Assembly: GCF_000750005.1 (NCBI RefSeq)
Contig: NZ_JPYA01000186.1
Coordinates: 62,001-126,000 of the forward strand
Reading direction: 5' to 3'
Origin: Geobacillus icigianus
GTDB lineage: Bacteria; Bacillota; Bacilli; Bacillales; Anoxybacillaceae
Length of the DNA stretch: 64,000 nucleotides
Within the stretch, counting starts at the first letter, position 1; each line of letters starts with the position of its first letter. This document shows, piece after piece, positions 50,086-58,843 of the stretch. Below the pieces are notes generated by a model, which ran no database searches, was not told the DNA's origin, and saw only the letters and a list, made by a program, of their open reading frames with translations. Position numbers and translations under genes: made by a program.

Positions 50086-51128
50086 AATCCAATCGCCTTC
50101 AACAACTTTTCATTCCCGTGCTGGCGGTCTTGCTTGGCATGATTGCCGGCTCGATCGTGATGCTCGCAAGCGGCTACAATCCGATCGCTGGCTTTTCCGC
50201 TCTCGTATACGGAGCGTTTGGCGATACGTACTATATCGGCGAAACGATCCGGCAGACGACGCCGTATATTTTGACCGGCTTGGCGGTCGCGTTCGCGTTT
50301 CGCACCGGCTTGTTTAATATCGGGGTCGAAGGGCAGCTGATCGTCGGCTGGCTCGCCGCCGTTTGGGTCGGGGTGTCGTTTGATTTGCCCAAAATCGTCC
50401 ATTTGCCGCTCGCCATTTTGGCAGCCGCTGCGGCTGGGGCGTTGTGGGGCTTGCTTCCCGGCGTGTTAAAGGCCTATTTGAAAGTCCATGAAGTCATTAT
50501 TACGATCATGATGAACTATATCGCCTTGCACGTCACGAACGCCATCATCCGCTCGGTGCTGTCGGATGAAGGATTCAAATCGGATCCGGTCAAGCCGAGC
50601 GCCTCGCTCCAGTCCGAGTTTTTCGGGGCGATCACGCACCACTCGACGATGCATTACGGCATTTTCATCGCCATCGCCGCGGCGTTCATCATGTGGTTTT
50701 TGTTGGAGCGGACAACGAAAGGGTTTGAGCTGCGCGCGGTCGGCTTCAATCAGCACGCGTCACAGTACGCCGGCATGAACGTGCGCGCCAACATCATTTT
50801 AGCCATGGTCATCTCCGGTGCTTTTGCCGGTGTCGCCGGGGCGATGGAAGGGCTTGGGACGTTTGGAAACATCTCTACGAAAGCCGGATTCACCGGCCTT
50901 GGGTTTGACGGCATTGCCGTCGCCTTAATCGGCGGCAACAACGCGTTTGGCATTTTGCTCTCTGCCTTGTTGTTTGGCGCCTTGAAAGTCGGGGCGCTGG
51001 AAATGCCGTCAAGCGCCGGCGTGCCGACTGAGCTCGTCGATATCATTATCGCGCTCATTATTTTCTTTGTCGCATCCAGCTACATGATCCGCTGGCTGTT
51101 ATCTCGTGGACAAAAGGGGGCGGAGTAA
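50082..51128 (+). CDS. nupP: Nucleoside ABC transporter permease
   Basis: 348 residues, about eight to ten membrane helices. BPD_transp_2 family features: GLFNIGVEGQLIVGWLAA, VHEVIITIMMNYIALHVTN and LRAVGFNQHASQYAGMNV, GFDGIAVALIGGNNAFGI. It forms a heterodimeric channel with NupQ. Translationally coupled to nupO. Confidence 0.92.
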   Translation: MKSNRLQQLFIPVLAVLLGMIAGSIVMLASGYNPIAGFSALVYGAFGDTYYIGETIRQTTPYILTGLAVAFAFRTGLFNIGVEGQLIVGWLAAVWVGVSFDLPKIVHLPLAILAAAAAGALWGLLPGVLKAYLKVHEVIITIMMNYIALHVTNAIIRSVLSDEGFKSDPVKPSASLQSEFFGAITHHSTMHYGIFIAIAAAFIMWFLLERTTKGFELRAVGFNQHASQYAGMNVRANIILAMVISGAFAGVAGAMEGLGTFGNISTKAGFTGLGFDGIAVALIGGNNAFGILLSALLFGALKVGALEMPSSAGVPTELVDIIIALIIFFVASSYMIRWLLSRGQKGAE

Positions 51129-52088
51129 GTGAGCGTGTACGATGTCTTGCAGACGATTATCCCGACGGCCATTTTCTTTGCGGCCCCCCTTATTTTCACC
51201 GCGCTTGGCGGCGTGTTCAGCGAACGGTCCGGCGTTGTGAACATCGGGCTGGAAGGGCTTATGACCATCGGCGCGTTTGTCGGGATTGTGTTTAATTTGA
51301 CGTTTGCCGATCGATTGGGCGCATGGACACCATGGCTCGCCTTAGTGGCGGCCGTGATCGTCGGGGCTGTCTTTTCCTTGCTGCACGCTGTCGCGTCGGT
51401 GACGTTTCGCGCCGATCAAGTCGTCAGCGGGGTGGCGATCAACTTTTTGGCTCTCGGCTTGTCGTTGTTTTTGGTGAAAAAAATGTACGGCAAAGGACAA
51501 ACCGACCAAATTCAAGTCGGATTTGACAAAATGGATGTGCCGGTATTAAGCGATATCCCGATCATTGGGCCGCTGTTGTTTTCCAACGCCTATGTGCCGT
51601 CGTACATTGCCATTGCTTTGGCGTTTGTATCATGGTATGTCATTTATAAAACGCCGTTTGGCCTGCGGCTGCGCGCGGTCGGCGAACATCCGATGGCGGC
51701 CGATACGATGGGGATTAACGTCGCCAAAATGCGCTATATCGCCGTCATGATCAGCGGGGCGCTCGGCGGGCTGGGCGGCGCGGTGTACGCGACGATCATC
51801 TCCCGCGACTTCAGCCATGCGACGATCTCGGGGCAAGGGTTTATGGCGCTCGCGGCGATGATTTTTGGCAAATGGCATCCGGTCGGGGCGATGGGGGCGG
51901 CGCTCTTTTTCGGCTTGGCGCAAAGTTTGAGCATCGTCGGCCAAACGATTCCGCTGTTGAAAAACGTGCCGACCGTTTACTTGCTTATCGCCCCTTACGT
52001 GCTTACCATTTTGGCGTTGGCCGGTTTCATCGGCCGGGCGGAAGCGCCCAAAGCGGCCGGCACGCCATACATTAAAGGAAAACGGTGA
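51129..52088 (+). CDS. nupQ: Nucleoside ABC transporter permease
   Basis: 319 residues from GTG 51129, immediately after the nupP stop and downstream of AAAAGGGGGCGGAG. Paralogous to nupP: SGVVNIGLEGLMTIGAFVG, LRAVGEHPMAADTMGINV and GQGFMALAAMIFGKWHPVGA. Second permease of the nucleoside importer. Confidence 0.92.
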   Translation: MSVYDVLQTIIPTAIFFAAPLIFTALGGVFSERSGVVNIGLEGLMTIGAFVGIVFNLTFADRLGAWTPWLALVAAVIVGAVFSLLHAVASVTFRADQVVSGVAINFLALGLSLFLVKKMYGKGQTDQIQVGFDKMDVPVLSDIPIIGPLLFSNAYVPSYIAIALAFVSWYVIYKTPFGLRLRAVGEHPMAADTMGINVAKMRYIAVMISGALGGLGGAVYATIISRDFSHATISGQGFMALAAMIFGKWHPVGAMGAALFFGLAQSLSIVGQTIPLLKNVPTVYLLIAPYVLTILALAGFIGRAEAPKAAGTPYIKGKR

Positions 52089-52090
52089 CG

Positions 52091-52124
52091 AAAACGGCTG
52101 TCCGAACAACGGACGGCCGTTTTT
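52091..52124 (+). terminator. Terminator after nupQ
   Basis: AAAACGGCTGTCCG pairs with CGGACGGCCGTTTTT (about 52091-52123) around AACAA; it closes the transporter operon. Confidence 0.85.
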
Positions 52125-52140
52125 GACTGGATGGAATGAT

Positions 52141-52170
52141 TTGCATTTTTCGCTGGCCAAAAGGTATATT
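52141..52170 (+). promoter_or_regulatory. Sigma-A promoter of ymfF
   Basis: TTGCAT (52141-52146), 18-base spacer, TATATT (52165-52170); 65 bases before the ymfF start. Confidence 0.6.
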
Positions 52171-52234
52171 GTTGCTAAGGAGTTTTACAATAAAAAAGGT
52201 AGCGCACTTTGGGCAACAGTAAGGAGGAGTTGGA

Positions 52235-53533
52235 TTGGTCGACGAAAAAGTCACAGCGGTCGGACCGGTACGCGTTCATACGATTCCGACCGATAAGTAC
52301 AAAACGAACACGATCGTTTGGAAAATGAAGGCCCCTCTTGCCAAGGAGACGGTGACGATGCGCGCGCTGCTGCCGCATGTGCTGCAAAGCGGCACCGCTG
52401 ACTATCCAAGCGTAAAGGCGCTGCGCACCCATCTCGATGAGCTGTACGGAGCGACGCTTCAGGTCGATTTGAGCAAAAAAGGCGAACAGCATGTGGTGAC
52501 GATTCGCATCGATGTCGCCAACGAACAGTTTTTGCCGGAACGGCCGGCGCTTTTCGATAAAGCGCTCCAGCTTCTCGCCGATCTGCTGCTTCGCCCGGCG
52601 CTCGATGGCGGCCGGTTTGTCCCTGAGATCGTCGAACAAGAGAAACGGGCGCTCCGCCAGCGCATTCAGGCGGTGTACGACGACAAAATGCGTTATGCGA
52701 ACATGCGCCTTGTGCAGGAAATGTGCAAAGGCGAGCCGTACGCCCTCTCGCCGAACGGCGAGCTCGAAGATGTCGATGCCATTACCGCCGAGGGGCTGTA
52801 TCGCTATTATGAGCAGGCGTTGGCGGACGATGAGCTCGATTTGTATGTCATCGGCGACGTCGAAGAAGAAAAGGTGCTCGCTGCGGTCACGAACCGCTTC
52901 GCTTTGCCAACACGCTCGCCATCCGCACAGGCGCCGCTCGCTCCGACCAAAGCGCGAGGGGAAGTGAACGAAGTGATCGAGCGGCAAGATGTCAAGCAAG
53001 GGAAACTGAACATGGGCTATCGGACTGACGTGACGTACGAGGACGACGATTACTACGCCTTGCAGCTGTTTAACGGCATTTTCGGCGGGTTTTCTCACTC
53101 GAAGCTGTTCATCAACGTCCGCGAAAAAGCGAGCCTCGCCTACTATGCCGCCTCTCGGCTGGAAAGCCATAAAGGGCTGTTGATGGTGATGTCGGGCATT
53201 GAGCCGGCCCATTACGAGAAGGCGCGCCGCATCATTGATGAACAGATGCAGGCGATGAAAAACGGCGATTTCACCGATGAAGAAATGGTGCAGACGAAAG
53301 CGGTCATCCGCAATCAGCTGCTTGAGACGCTCGATACGCCGCGCGGACTCGTCGAAGTGCTGTACCATAACGTCGTTTCCACGCGGCAGCGCTCGATCGA
53401 GGAATGGCTGACCGGCACCGATCAAGTGACGCGCGAAGACGTGGTGCGCGTCGCAGGCAAAGTGGCGCTCGATACCGTCTACTTTTTGACCGGAATGGAA
53501 GGGGGGGCGGACGATGGAAAAACAGGTGTATGA
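52235..53533 (+). CDS. ymfF: YmfF, M16-family protein without the zinc motif
   Basis: 432 residues from TTG 52235, 5-6 bases after AAGGAGGAG. Overall M16 fold (RALLPHVLQSGTADYPSVKA, HLDELYGATLQVDLSKKGEQ, FNGIFGGFSHSKLFINVREK), but at the place of HxxEH there is no such motif, so it should be the non-catalytic partner. It overlaps ymfH by 20 bases, and the two likely form a heterodimer like other paired M16 proteins. Confidence 0.92.
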   Translation: MVDEKVTAVGPVRVHTIPTDKYKTNTIVWKMKAPLAKETVTMRALLPHVLQSGTADYPSVKALRTHLDELYGATLQVDLSKKGEQHVVTIRIDVANEQFLPERPALFDKALQLLADLLLRPALDGGRFVPEIVEQEKRALRQRIQAVYDDKMRYANMRLVQEMCKGEPYALSPNGELEDVDAITAEGLYRYYEQALADDELDLYVIGDVEEEKVLAAVTNRFALPTRSPSAQAPLAPTKARGEVNEVIERQDVKQGKLNMGYRTDVTYEDDDYYALQLFNGIFGGFSHSKLFINVREKASLAYYAASRLESHKGLLMVMSGIEPAHYEKARRIIDEQMQAMKNGDFTDEEMVQTKAVIRNQLLETLDTPRGLVEVLYHNVVSTRQRSIEEWLTGTDQVTREDVVRVAGKVALDTVYFLTGMEGGADDGKTGV

Positions 53534-54803
53534 AACGCTAGGCGAGACGCTGTTTTACGAAAAAATGGAAAACGGCTTGGACGTCTATATATTGCCGAAA
53601 AAAGGATTCCATAAAACGTATGCGACGTTTACGACGAATTACGGTTCGGTTGACAATCAGTTTGTGCCGCTCGGAAAAACGGAAATGAAACGCGTCCCGG
53701 ATGGCATCGCCCATTTTTTGGAGCATAAGCTGTTTGAAAAAGAGGATGGCGATGTGTTTCAGCAGTTCAGCAAACAAGGCGCGTCGGCGAACGCCTTTAC
53801 GACGTTCACCCGCACCGCCTATTTGTTCTCAAGCACCGATAACGTTGAGAAAAACTTGGAGACATTGATCGATTTTGTGCAAACGCCGTATTTTTCCGAC
53901 AAAACGGTCGAAAAAGAAAAAGGCATCATCGGCCAAGAAATCCGCATGTACGATGACAACCCGGACTGGCGCGTTTACTTCGGCGCCATTGAAAGCATGT
54001 ATCACAACCATCCGGTCAAAATCGACATCGCCGGTACGGTCGAATCGATCGCCAAGATTACAAAAGAGCTGCTGTATGAGTGCTACGAAACGTTTTATCA
54101 CCCAAGCAACATGCTGTTGTTTGTCGTCGGGCCGGTCGATGAGCAAAAAATGATGCAGCAAATCCGCGACAATCAGGCGAAAAAGTCGTTTCCGCCGGCG
54201 CCGGAAGTGAAGCGGTTTGCGTACGAAGAGCCAAGCGCCGTGGCGGAAAAGAAAAAAATCATTCCGATGCACGTGCAGACGAATAAATGTTTTGTCGGCA
54301 TCAAAGCGCCGTCCGTGCCGAATACCGGCGGGCAAAAGCTGCGCCATGAGCTCGCGTTTCACGTGCTGCTCGATTACTTGTTCGGCAAAAGCTCACCGCA
54401 TTACGAACGGCTGTACCGCGAAGGGCTGATCGATGATACGTTCATGTACGATTATACCGAAGAGCGAGAATTCGGCTTTGCCCTCGTCGGCGGCGATACG
54501 CGCGATGCTGAGCGCCTCGCTTCAGAAATTCAAACGGTGCTGTTGTCGTTGGATGTCGACGCCATAAAGAAAGAAGAAATCGAGCGGGTGAAAAAGAAAA
54601 AGATCGGCGCTTTTTTGCGCGCGCTCAACTCGCCGGAATACATCGCCAACCAGTTTACGCGCTACGCGTTTTACGGCGCCAGCTTGTTTGACATTTTGCC
54701 GGTGCTCTCCGCGCTGACGATCGATGAGATAGCGGACGTCGCTTCGGCTTGCTTCCGCGATTCGCAGCTCGCGGTTTGCGAAGTCGTGCCCAAAGAGTCA
54801 TAA
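53514..54803 (+). CDS. ymfH: YmfH, M16-family zinc protease
   Basis: 429 residues. The zinc motif HFLEH (GIAHFLEHKLFEKEDGD) is intact near residue 67, with the third ligand Glu in GIIGQEIRMYDDNPDWR. The second lobe is typical (HVLLDYLFGKSSPHYERLYR). Catalytic partner of YmfF by context. Substrate not established. Confidence 0.93.
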   Translation: MEKQVYETLGETLFYEKMENGLDVYILPKKGFHKTYATFTTNYGSVDNQFVPLGKTEMKRVPDGIAHFLEHKLFEKEDGDVFQQFSKQGASANAFTTFTRTAYLFSSTDNVEKNLETLIDFVQTPYFSDKTVEKEKGIIGQEIRMYDDNPDWRVYFGAIESMYHNHPVKIDIAGTVESIAKITKELLYECYETFYHPSNMLLFVVGPVDEQKMMQQIRDNQAKKSFPPAPEVKRFAYEEPSAVAEKKKIIPMHVQTNKCFVGIKAPSVPNTGGQKLRHELAFHVLLDYLFGKSSPHYERLYREGLIDDTFMYDYTEEREFGFALVGGDTRDAERLASEIQTVLLSLDVDAIKKEEIERVKKKKIGAFLRALNSPEYIANQFTRYAFYGASLFDILPVLSALTIDEIADVASACFRDSQLAVCEVVPKES

Positions 54804-55206
54804 AGAGGTTTGCGCTCCGGTTCGTCTGCGACATGGACGCATGTCCAAGACGATGCGGATGCGCGCCGTTGATCGGGAAGAGGGCGTTTCCTCGCTGTTT
54901 GGCGGGCCCTCTTTTTTCGTGAGCATTCCCCAAAACGGCGATGCTCACCTTGGGGCGGAGGGCGCACCACTGTTCGCGAGTCTGACGCAAGACGCTCCCG
55001 CCGGCCGTGAAAGATTTTGTGGAGGGCGCACCGCTGTTCGCGAGTCTTGGCAATATCGGCGGTCGCCGGCTTGCCGATCGCGCGGAAGTTGCGATTTGCG
55101 GGTCTTTTCAGCGAACAAGGCTCGGTCTATGGTGTTTATACGAAGCGGTGAACGCGGCTCGCTCATCAATCATTAATGGGGTGGATGGAAAAGGAGGGGA
55201 AACGTT
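54804..55206. other. Intergenic region with terminator, hairpin and 27-bp direct repeats
   Basis: 403 bases without a gene. AAGAGGGC / GCCCTCTT (54889-54896 with 54906-54913) plus a T run is the ymfH terminator. GTGAGCAT / ATGCTCAC (54919-54926 with 54941-54948) is a second hairpin. A 27-base unit beginning GGAGGGCGCACC occurs at 54957-54983 and again at 55021-55047 with one mismatch, 64 bases apart. No coding potential is credible. Confidence 0.65.
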
Positions 55207-55923
55207 ATGCGCTACGCTTTGATTACCGGCGCTTCCGGGGGGATTGGACAAAGCATCGCCCGCGAATTGGCTAAAAGCGGCTATGGGCTGTTTCTTCATT
55301 ACTATCGGCGGCGGGCTCCGGTCGCTGCGCTGCAGCGAGAATTGGCCGGCACGCATGTCGTTCCGGTGGAAGCCGACTTGTCGATGCCTTCCGAAGTCGA
55401 TCGGCTGCTCGCGCAAATCGACCGGCCGATCGACGCCATCGTTTACAATAGCGGGGCCAGTTATTACGGGCTGCTGACGGATATGAATGACGAACTGATA
55501 GAGCGCATGGTGCATCTTCATGTCACGAGCCCCGCTTTGTTGATCAAACGGTTGCTCCCGCCGATGATTGCGAACAAGCGCGGTCATATTGTGTTCATTT
55601 CCTCCATTTGGGGGGTGTGCGGCGCTTCCTGTGAAGCCGTCTATTCGATGACCAAAGGCGGGCAGAACGCGTTTGCCAAAGCGCTCGCCAAAGAACTGGC
55701 CCCAAGCGGCATTCGCGTGAACGCGGTCGCCCCTGGAGCGATCGAGACCGACATGCTGCGGCCGTTAGGCGCCGAAGATCTTCAAGCGCTGGTCGATGAA
55801 ATTCCCGCCGGCCGGCTCGGCACCCCGGAGGAGGTGGCGAAAACGGTGGCGTTTCTCTTATCAGACGCCGCTTCCTACATTACGGGCCAAGTCATTTCCG
55901 TCAACGGCGGCTGGCATTGCTAA
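55207..55923 (+). CDS. ymfI: YmfI, short-chain dehydrogenase/reductase (FabG-like)
   Basis: 238 residues with a strong AAAAGGAGGGGAAACGTT site. SDR features: cofactor motif TGASGGIGQSIA near residue 7, the NSG motif (VYNSGASYYG), the catalytic Ser (IVFISSIWG), and YSMTKGG with the Tyr and Lys pair. The C-terminal GQVISVNGGWHC is typical of 3-oxoacyl-ACP reductases. The natural substrate is not known. Confidence 0.92.
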   Translation: MRYALITGASGGIGQSIARELAKSGYGLFLHYYRRRAPVAALQRELAGTHVVPVEADLSMPSEVDRLLAQIDRPIDAIVYNSGASYYGLLTDMNDELIERMVHLHVTSPALLIKRLLPPMIANKRGHIVFISSIWGVCGASCEAVYSMTKGGQNAFAKALAKELAPSGIRVNAVAPGAIETDMLRPLGAEDLQALVDEIPAGRLGTPEEVAKTVAFLLSDAASYITGQVISVNGGWHC

Positions 55924-56003
55924 ATGCCTATGGGGCTGGTGTTTCGTGCAAAATACTGCTGATTCCATCCATTTCTCAATTCGAGAAACCTTGCACAATC
56001 AGC

Positions 56004-56222
56004 GTGAAAATGCCGCACTGGCGCAGGATTTTCATCCCCTGGGTGGAGGGCGAATCCACTGTCCATGGATCTTTTCCGTGAAAATGCCGCACTGGCGCAG
56101 GATTTTCATCCCCTGGGTGGAGGGCGAATCCACTGTCCATGGATCTTTTCTGTGAAAATGCAGGACTGACGCGGATTTTCATCCCTAGGTGGAGGGCAAA
56201 CGTTGCCTATGGAACTTTTCTG
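56004..56222. repeat. Three tandem copies of a 74-bp unit between ymfI and ymfJ
   Basis: Copies start at 56004, 56078 and 56152. The first two are essentially identical and the third is diverged and slightly shorter. Each unit holds GAAAATGCC ... GGC ... ATTTTC and GAATCCA ... TGGATC inverted repeats, so each can form two hairpins. The gap (55924-56383) contains no gene; the 80 bases before the array hold a further inverted repeat around TTCTCAATTCGAGAA. Confidence 0.85.
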
Positions 56223-56383
56223 AATGAAAAGGCTGCCGAGCGGTGTGTGACATCGATGTTTCACCTTCGATGTTGGTGCCCGTTTTGTTCTTGCCCAATC
56301 GGGACCGCTAAGGCGGCGAAACGTATATTTTGGCTTCGGACAGGCAAACTATCCTTGAAACGTTCATCAAGGAGGGAATAGAC

Positions 56384-56638
56384 ATGTCGGTATTGGACAA
56401 CTTTGAACAATGGAAAGAATTCTTAGCTGAACGTCTGCAGCAGGCGCAGCAACAAGGGTTGAACCAGCAAGTCATCTCCGATGTCGCTTATCAAATCGGG
56501 GACTATTTGGCCAAACACGTCGATCCGAAAAACCCGGAAGAGCGGGTGCTTGCTGACCTTTGGAGCGTAGCCGATGAAAGAGAACAGCATGCGCTCGCCA
56601 ATATGATGGTGAAGCTCGTTCAACATCGCCAACACTGA
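56384..56638 (+). CDS. ymfJ: YmfJ, DUF3243 family protein
   Basis: 84 residues from ATG 56384 after AAGGAGGGAATAGAC. Helical, acidic small protein: VLDNFEQWKEFLAERLQQAQ, VAYQIGDYLAKHVDPKNPEE and LADLWSVADEREQHALANMM. The family occurs in Bacilli at this locus; function is unknown. Confidence 0.92.
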   Translation: MSVLDNFEQWKEFLAERLQQAQQQGLNQQVISDVAYQIGDYLAKHVDPKNPEERVLADLWSVADEREQHALANMMVKLVQHRQH

Positions 56639-56648
56639 ACAAACAAAC

Positions 56649-56681
56649 GGGGTGTCCCAAACGAAAGAGCGGGGCACCTTT
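56649..56681 (+). terminator. Terminator after ymfJ
   Basis: GGGTGTCCC pairs with GGGGCACC (about 56649-56677, one G-T) followed by TTTT. Confidence 0.75.
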
Positions 56682-56889
56682 TCTGCTGGAAGCCGGCTGC
56701 GGCTTTCGCCCCGAACATGCGGCCAAGGCCGCCGCTGGAGACGATCCGGCCGGGCAGATCCCCTTGCTGTTCCCCTCGCATGGAAATGGCGTTTTTCCTC
56801 CTCCTTTTCGGTTGCTTTTCCATTTGCGGTTATAGTAGTATGAATTTAGCATAAGGCGTTTGTGCGGACACCGGCAAGGAGGAGACGGA

Positions 56890-57681
56890 ATGGGCAAGCA
56901 GGAATGGTATTTGGAATACGAAATTCATGTCAACCGCCCAGGGCTGCTCGGCGATGTCGCTTCGCTGCTCGGCATGTTGTCCATCAACATCGTGACGATC
57001 AACGGTGTCCGGGACTCGCGCCGCGGCATGCTGCTCCTTTGCGACAGCAATGAGCAAATCGAGCGGCTGGCGACGATTTTGCGGACGATGGACAACATTA
57101 CGGTGACGAAACTGCGCCAGCCGAAGCTGCTTGACCGTCTCGCCGTTCGCCACGGCCGTTATATCCAGCGCGATGCCGATGACAAAAAAACGTTCCGTTT
57201 TGTCCGCGATGAGCTCGGTTTGCTTGTCGATTTTATGGCGGAAATTTTTAAAGAAAAAGGGCACAAGCTGATCGGTATTCGCGGCATGCCGCGCGTCGGC
57301 AAGACGGAGTCGATCGTTGCCGCCAGCGTGTGCGCCAACAAGCGGTGGATGTTTGTCTCATCGACGCTCATCAAGCAAACGGTGCGCACGCAGCTCATGG
57401 AAGACGAATATAGCGTCGACAATATTTTTATCATTGACGGCATCGTCTCAGCGCGCCGCGGAAATGAGCAGCATTGGCAGCTGGTCCGCGAGCTGATGCG
57501 CCTTGAGGCGACGAAGGTCGTCGAACATCCGGATTTGTTTGTCCGCCATACGGAATACACGCTCGACGATTTTAACTACATTATTGAGCTGCGCCATGAA
57601 CCGGATGAAGAGATTTCGTATGAAGCGATTGAGCGCCCGACGTTGTTAGGCGGCGACGGGTTTTCCGAGTTCGGATTGTAA
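56890..57681 (+). CDS. ymfK: YmfK, DUF3388 protein with ACT domain and P-loop
   Basis: 263 residues from ATG 56890 after CAAGGAGGAGACGGA. An N-terminal ACT-like domain (EIHVNRPGLLGDVASLLGML, then VTINGVRDSRRGM) is followed by a nucleotide-binding-like segment with GIRGMPRVGKTESIVA near residue 140 and FIIDGIVSARRGN as a possible Walker B. Function is not known; a ligand-sensing ATPase is inferred. The locus matches B. subtilis. Confidence 0.9.
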   Translation: MGKQEWYLEYEIHVNRPGLLGDVASLLGMLSINIVTINGVRDSRRGMLLLCDSNEQIERLATILRTMDNITVTKLRQPKLLDRLAVRHGRYIQRDADDKKTFRFVRDELGLLVDFMAEIFKEKGHKLIGIRGMPRVGKTESIVAASVCANKRWMFVSSTLIKQTVRTQLMEDEYSVDNIFIIDGIVSARRGNEQHWQLVRELMRLEATKVVEHPDLFVRHTEYTLDDFNYIIELRHEPDEEISYEAIERPTLLGGDGFSEFGL

Positions 57682-57697
57682 TAGGGCGCCCCCTATA

Positions 57698-57812
57698 AGG
57701 CTGGTGAACAACGGCTCATTCCCTTTATCAATGAGAGAATGAGCGAAAAGCAGGACCGATGTAACGAGATTTTAACATCGTAAAGCCGTAGCCGCGAGTA
57801 AATCACCAGCCT
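57698..57812 (+). ncRNA. Candidate structured RNA or leader upstream of rodZ
   Basis: A 115-nt stretch closes with a perfect 10-bp helix AGGCTGGTGA / TCACCAGCCT (57698-57707 with 57803-57812). Inside lie ACGGCT / AGCCGT (57711-57716 with 57784-57789), CTCATTC / GAATGAG (57715-57721 with 57737-57743, competing by two bases) and hairpin CGATGT / ACATCG (57757-57762 with 57775-57780). CTCATT can alternatively pair with AATGAG at 57730-57735. No open frame spans it, and no known riboswitch class was recognised. Conservation is untested. Confidence 0.5.
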
Positions 57813-57887
57813 CCTACGCGTTTGGCAAAGGTCATCAGTGAATCGCTTTTCTTTGCTTCAAGTCTAAAAAACGGAAGGTGTTGTCCG

Positions 57888-58769
57888 TTGACAGAACTAG
57901 GGAAACGTTTGCGAGAAGCGCGGGAAGAAAAGAAGATGAGTTTGGATGAGCTGCAGGAGTTGACGAAAATTCAAAAGCGGTATTTGCTCGGTATTGAGGA
58001 AGGAAATTACGCCATTATGCCGGGAAATTTTTACGTGCGCGCTTTCATCCGGCAGTATGCCGAGGCGGTCGGCCTCGATCCGGACGAGCTGTTTGAGCAA
58101 TACAAGCAGGATATTCCCCAATCGTATCAAGAGGACATTCCACAACCGCTCTCGCGCGTGAAAACGCGCCAACAATTGTCCGCGGAGGGAGCGAAATGGC
58201 TCGATTGGCTGCCGAAACTGCTCGGCGTTGCCGCGGTGATCGGCGCCGCGGTTCTCGTCTGGCTGCTCCTTCAGCGCAACACGGCGGAAGTGCCGCCGGC
58301 GAAGACAAGCACGAAAACGGCGGAAGTGGAAAAGTCGAACCATTCGCCGCTTGAGCAGTCGAAAAAGCCGAAAGAAGAGGAGCAAACGACCCGTGAAGGC
58401 GGTGAAGAAAACGAGCAGTCTGCTCCGGCTAAAAGCGAAGAAAAGCCGGCCGCGACGCTCAGTGTAAAGGAGAAAAGCGGCAATACGGCGACGATTGAAG
58501 TGCAACATGCCGATACCTTCACCATCGAGCTGTCATCGCGCGGGAAATCTTGGGTCGACGTGTACAACACGAAAGGCCATTCGTTTTTCCGCAACAATTT
58601 AATGAAAGGCCAGACGAAAACGTTCGATTTGTCCGCGGAAAGCGAAGTCTGGGTGAAAATCGGCAACGCGCTTGACGTTGATGTAAAAGTAAACGGGGAG
58701 CCGTTTGCCTATCCGTTTGATCCAAACGATGAAGTGTTTCAAAAACTGCGATTCATCTTGAAAAAGTGA
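57888..58769 (+). CDS. rodZ: RodZ (YmfM), cell-shape helix-turn-helix membrane protein
   Basis: 293 residues from TTG 57888 with ACGGAAGGTG upstream, giving MTELGKRLREAREEKKMSL. Cytoplasmic helix-turn-helix domain (about 1-75; LQELTKIQKRYLLGIEEGNY), one membrane helix (about 108-126), a charged Thr/Lys/Glu linker, and an outer beta domain (DUF4115; FTIELSSRGKSWVDVYN). It links MreB to the wall-elongation machinery. Confidence 0.92.
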   Translation: MTELGKRLREAREEKKMSLDELQELTKIQKRYLLGIEEGNYAIMPGNFYVRAFIRQYAEAVGLDPDELFEQYKQDIPQSYQEDIPQPLSRVKTRQQLSAEGAKWLDWLPKLLGVAAVIGAAVLVWLLLQRNTAEVPPAKTSTKTAEVEKSNHSPLEQSKKPKEEEQTTREGGEENEQSAPAKSEEKPAATLSVKEKSGNTATIEVQHADTFTIELSSRGKSWVDVYNTKGHSFFRNNLMKGQTKTFDLSAESEVWVKIGNALDVDVKVNGEPFAYPFDPNDEVFQKLRFILKK

Positions 58770-58843
58770 CGGCAAGAGGCGGCCTTTCGCAGCGAAAGCC
58801 GCTTCTTTGCCCGCATCGATGTTGAGTAGCGGAGGTATTCGTT

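Noticed and set aside
56004..56222. CRISPR array
   Set aside because: The 74-bp units abut with no unique spacers, and no cas genes are present.
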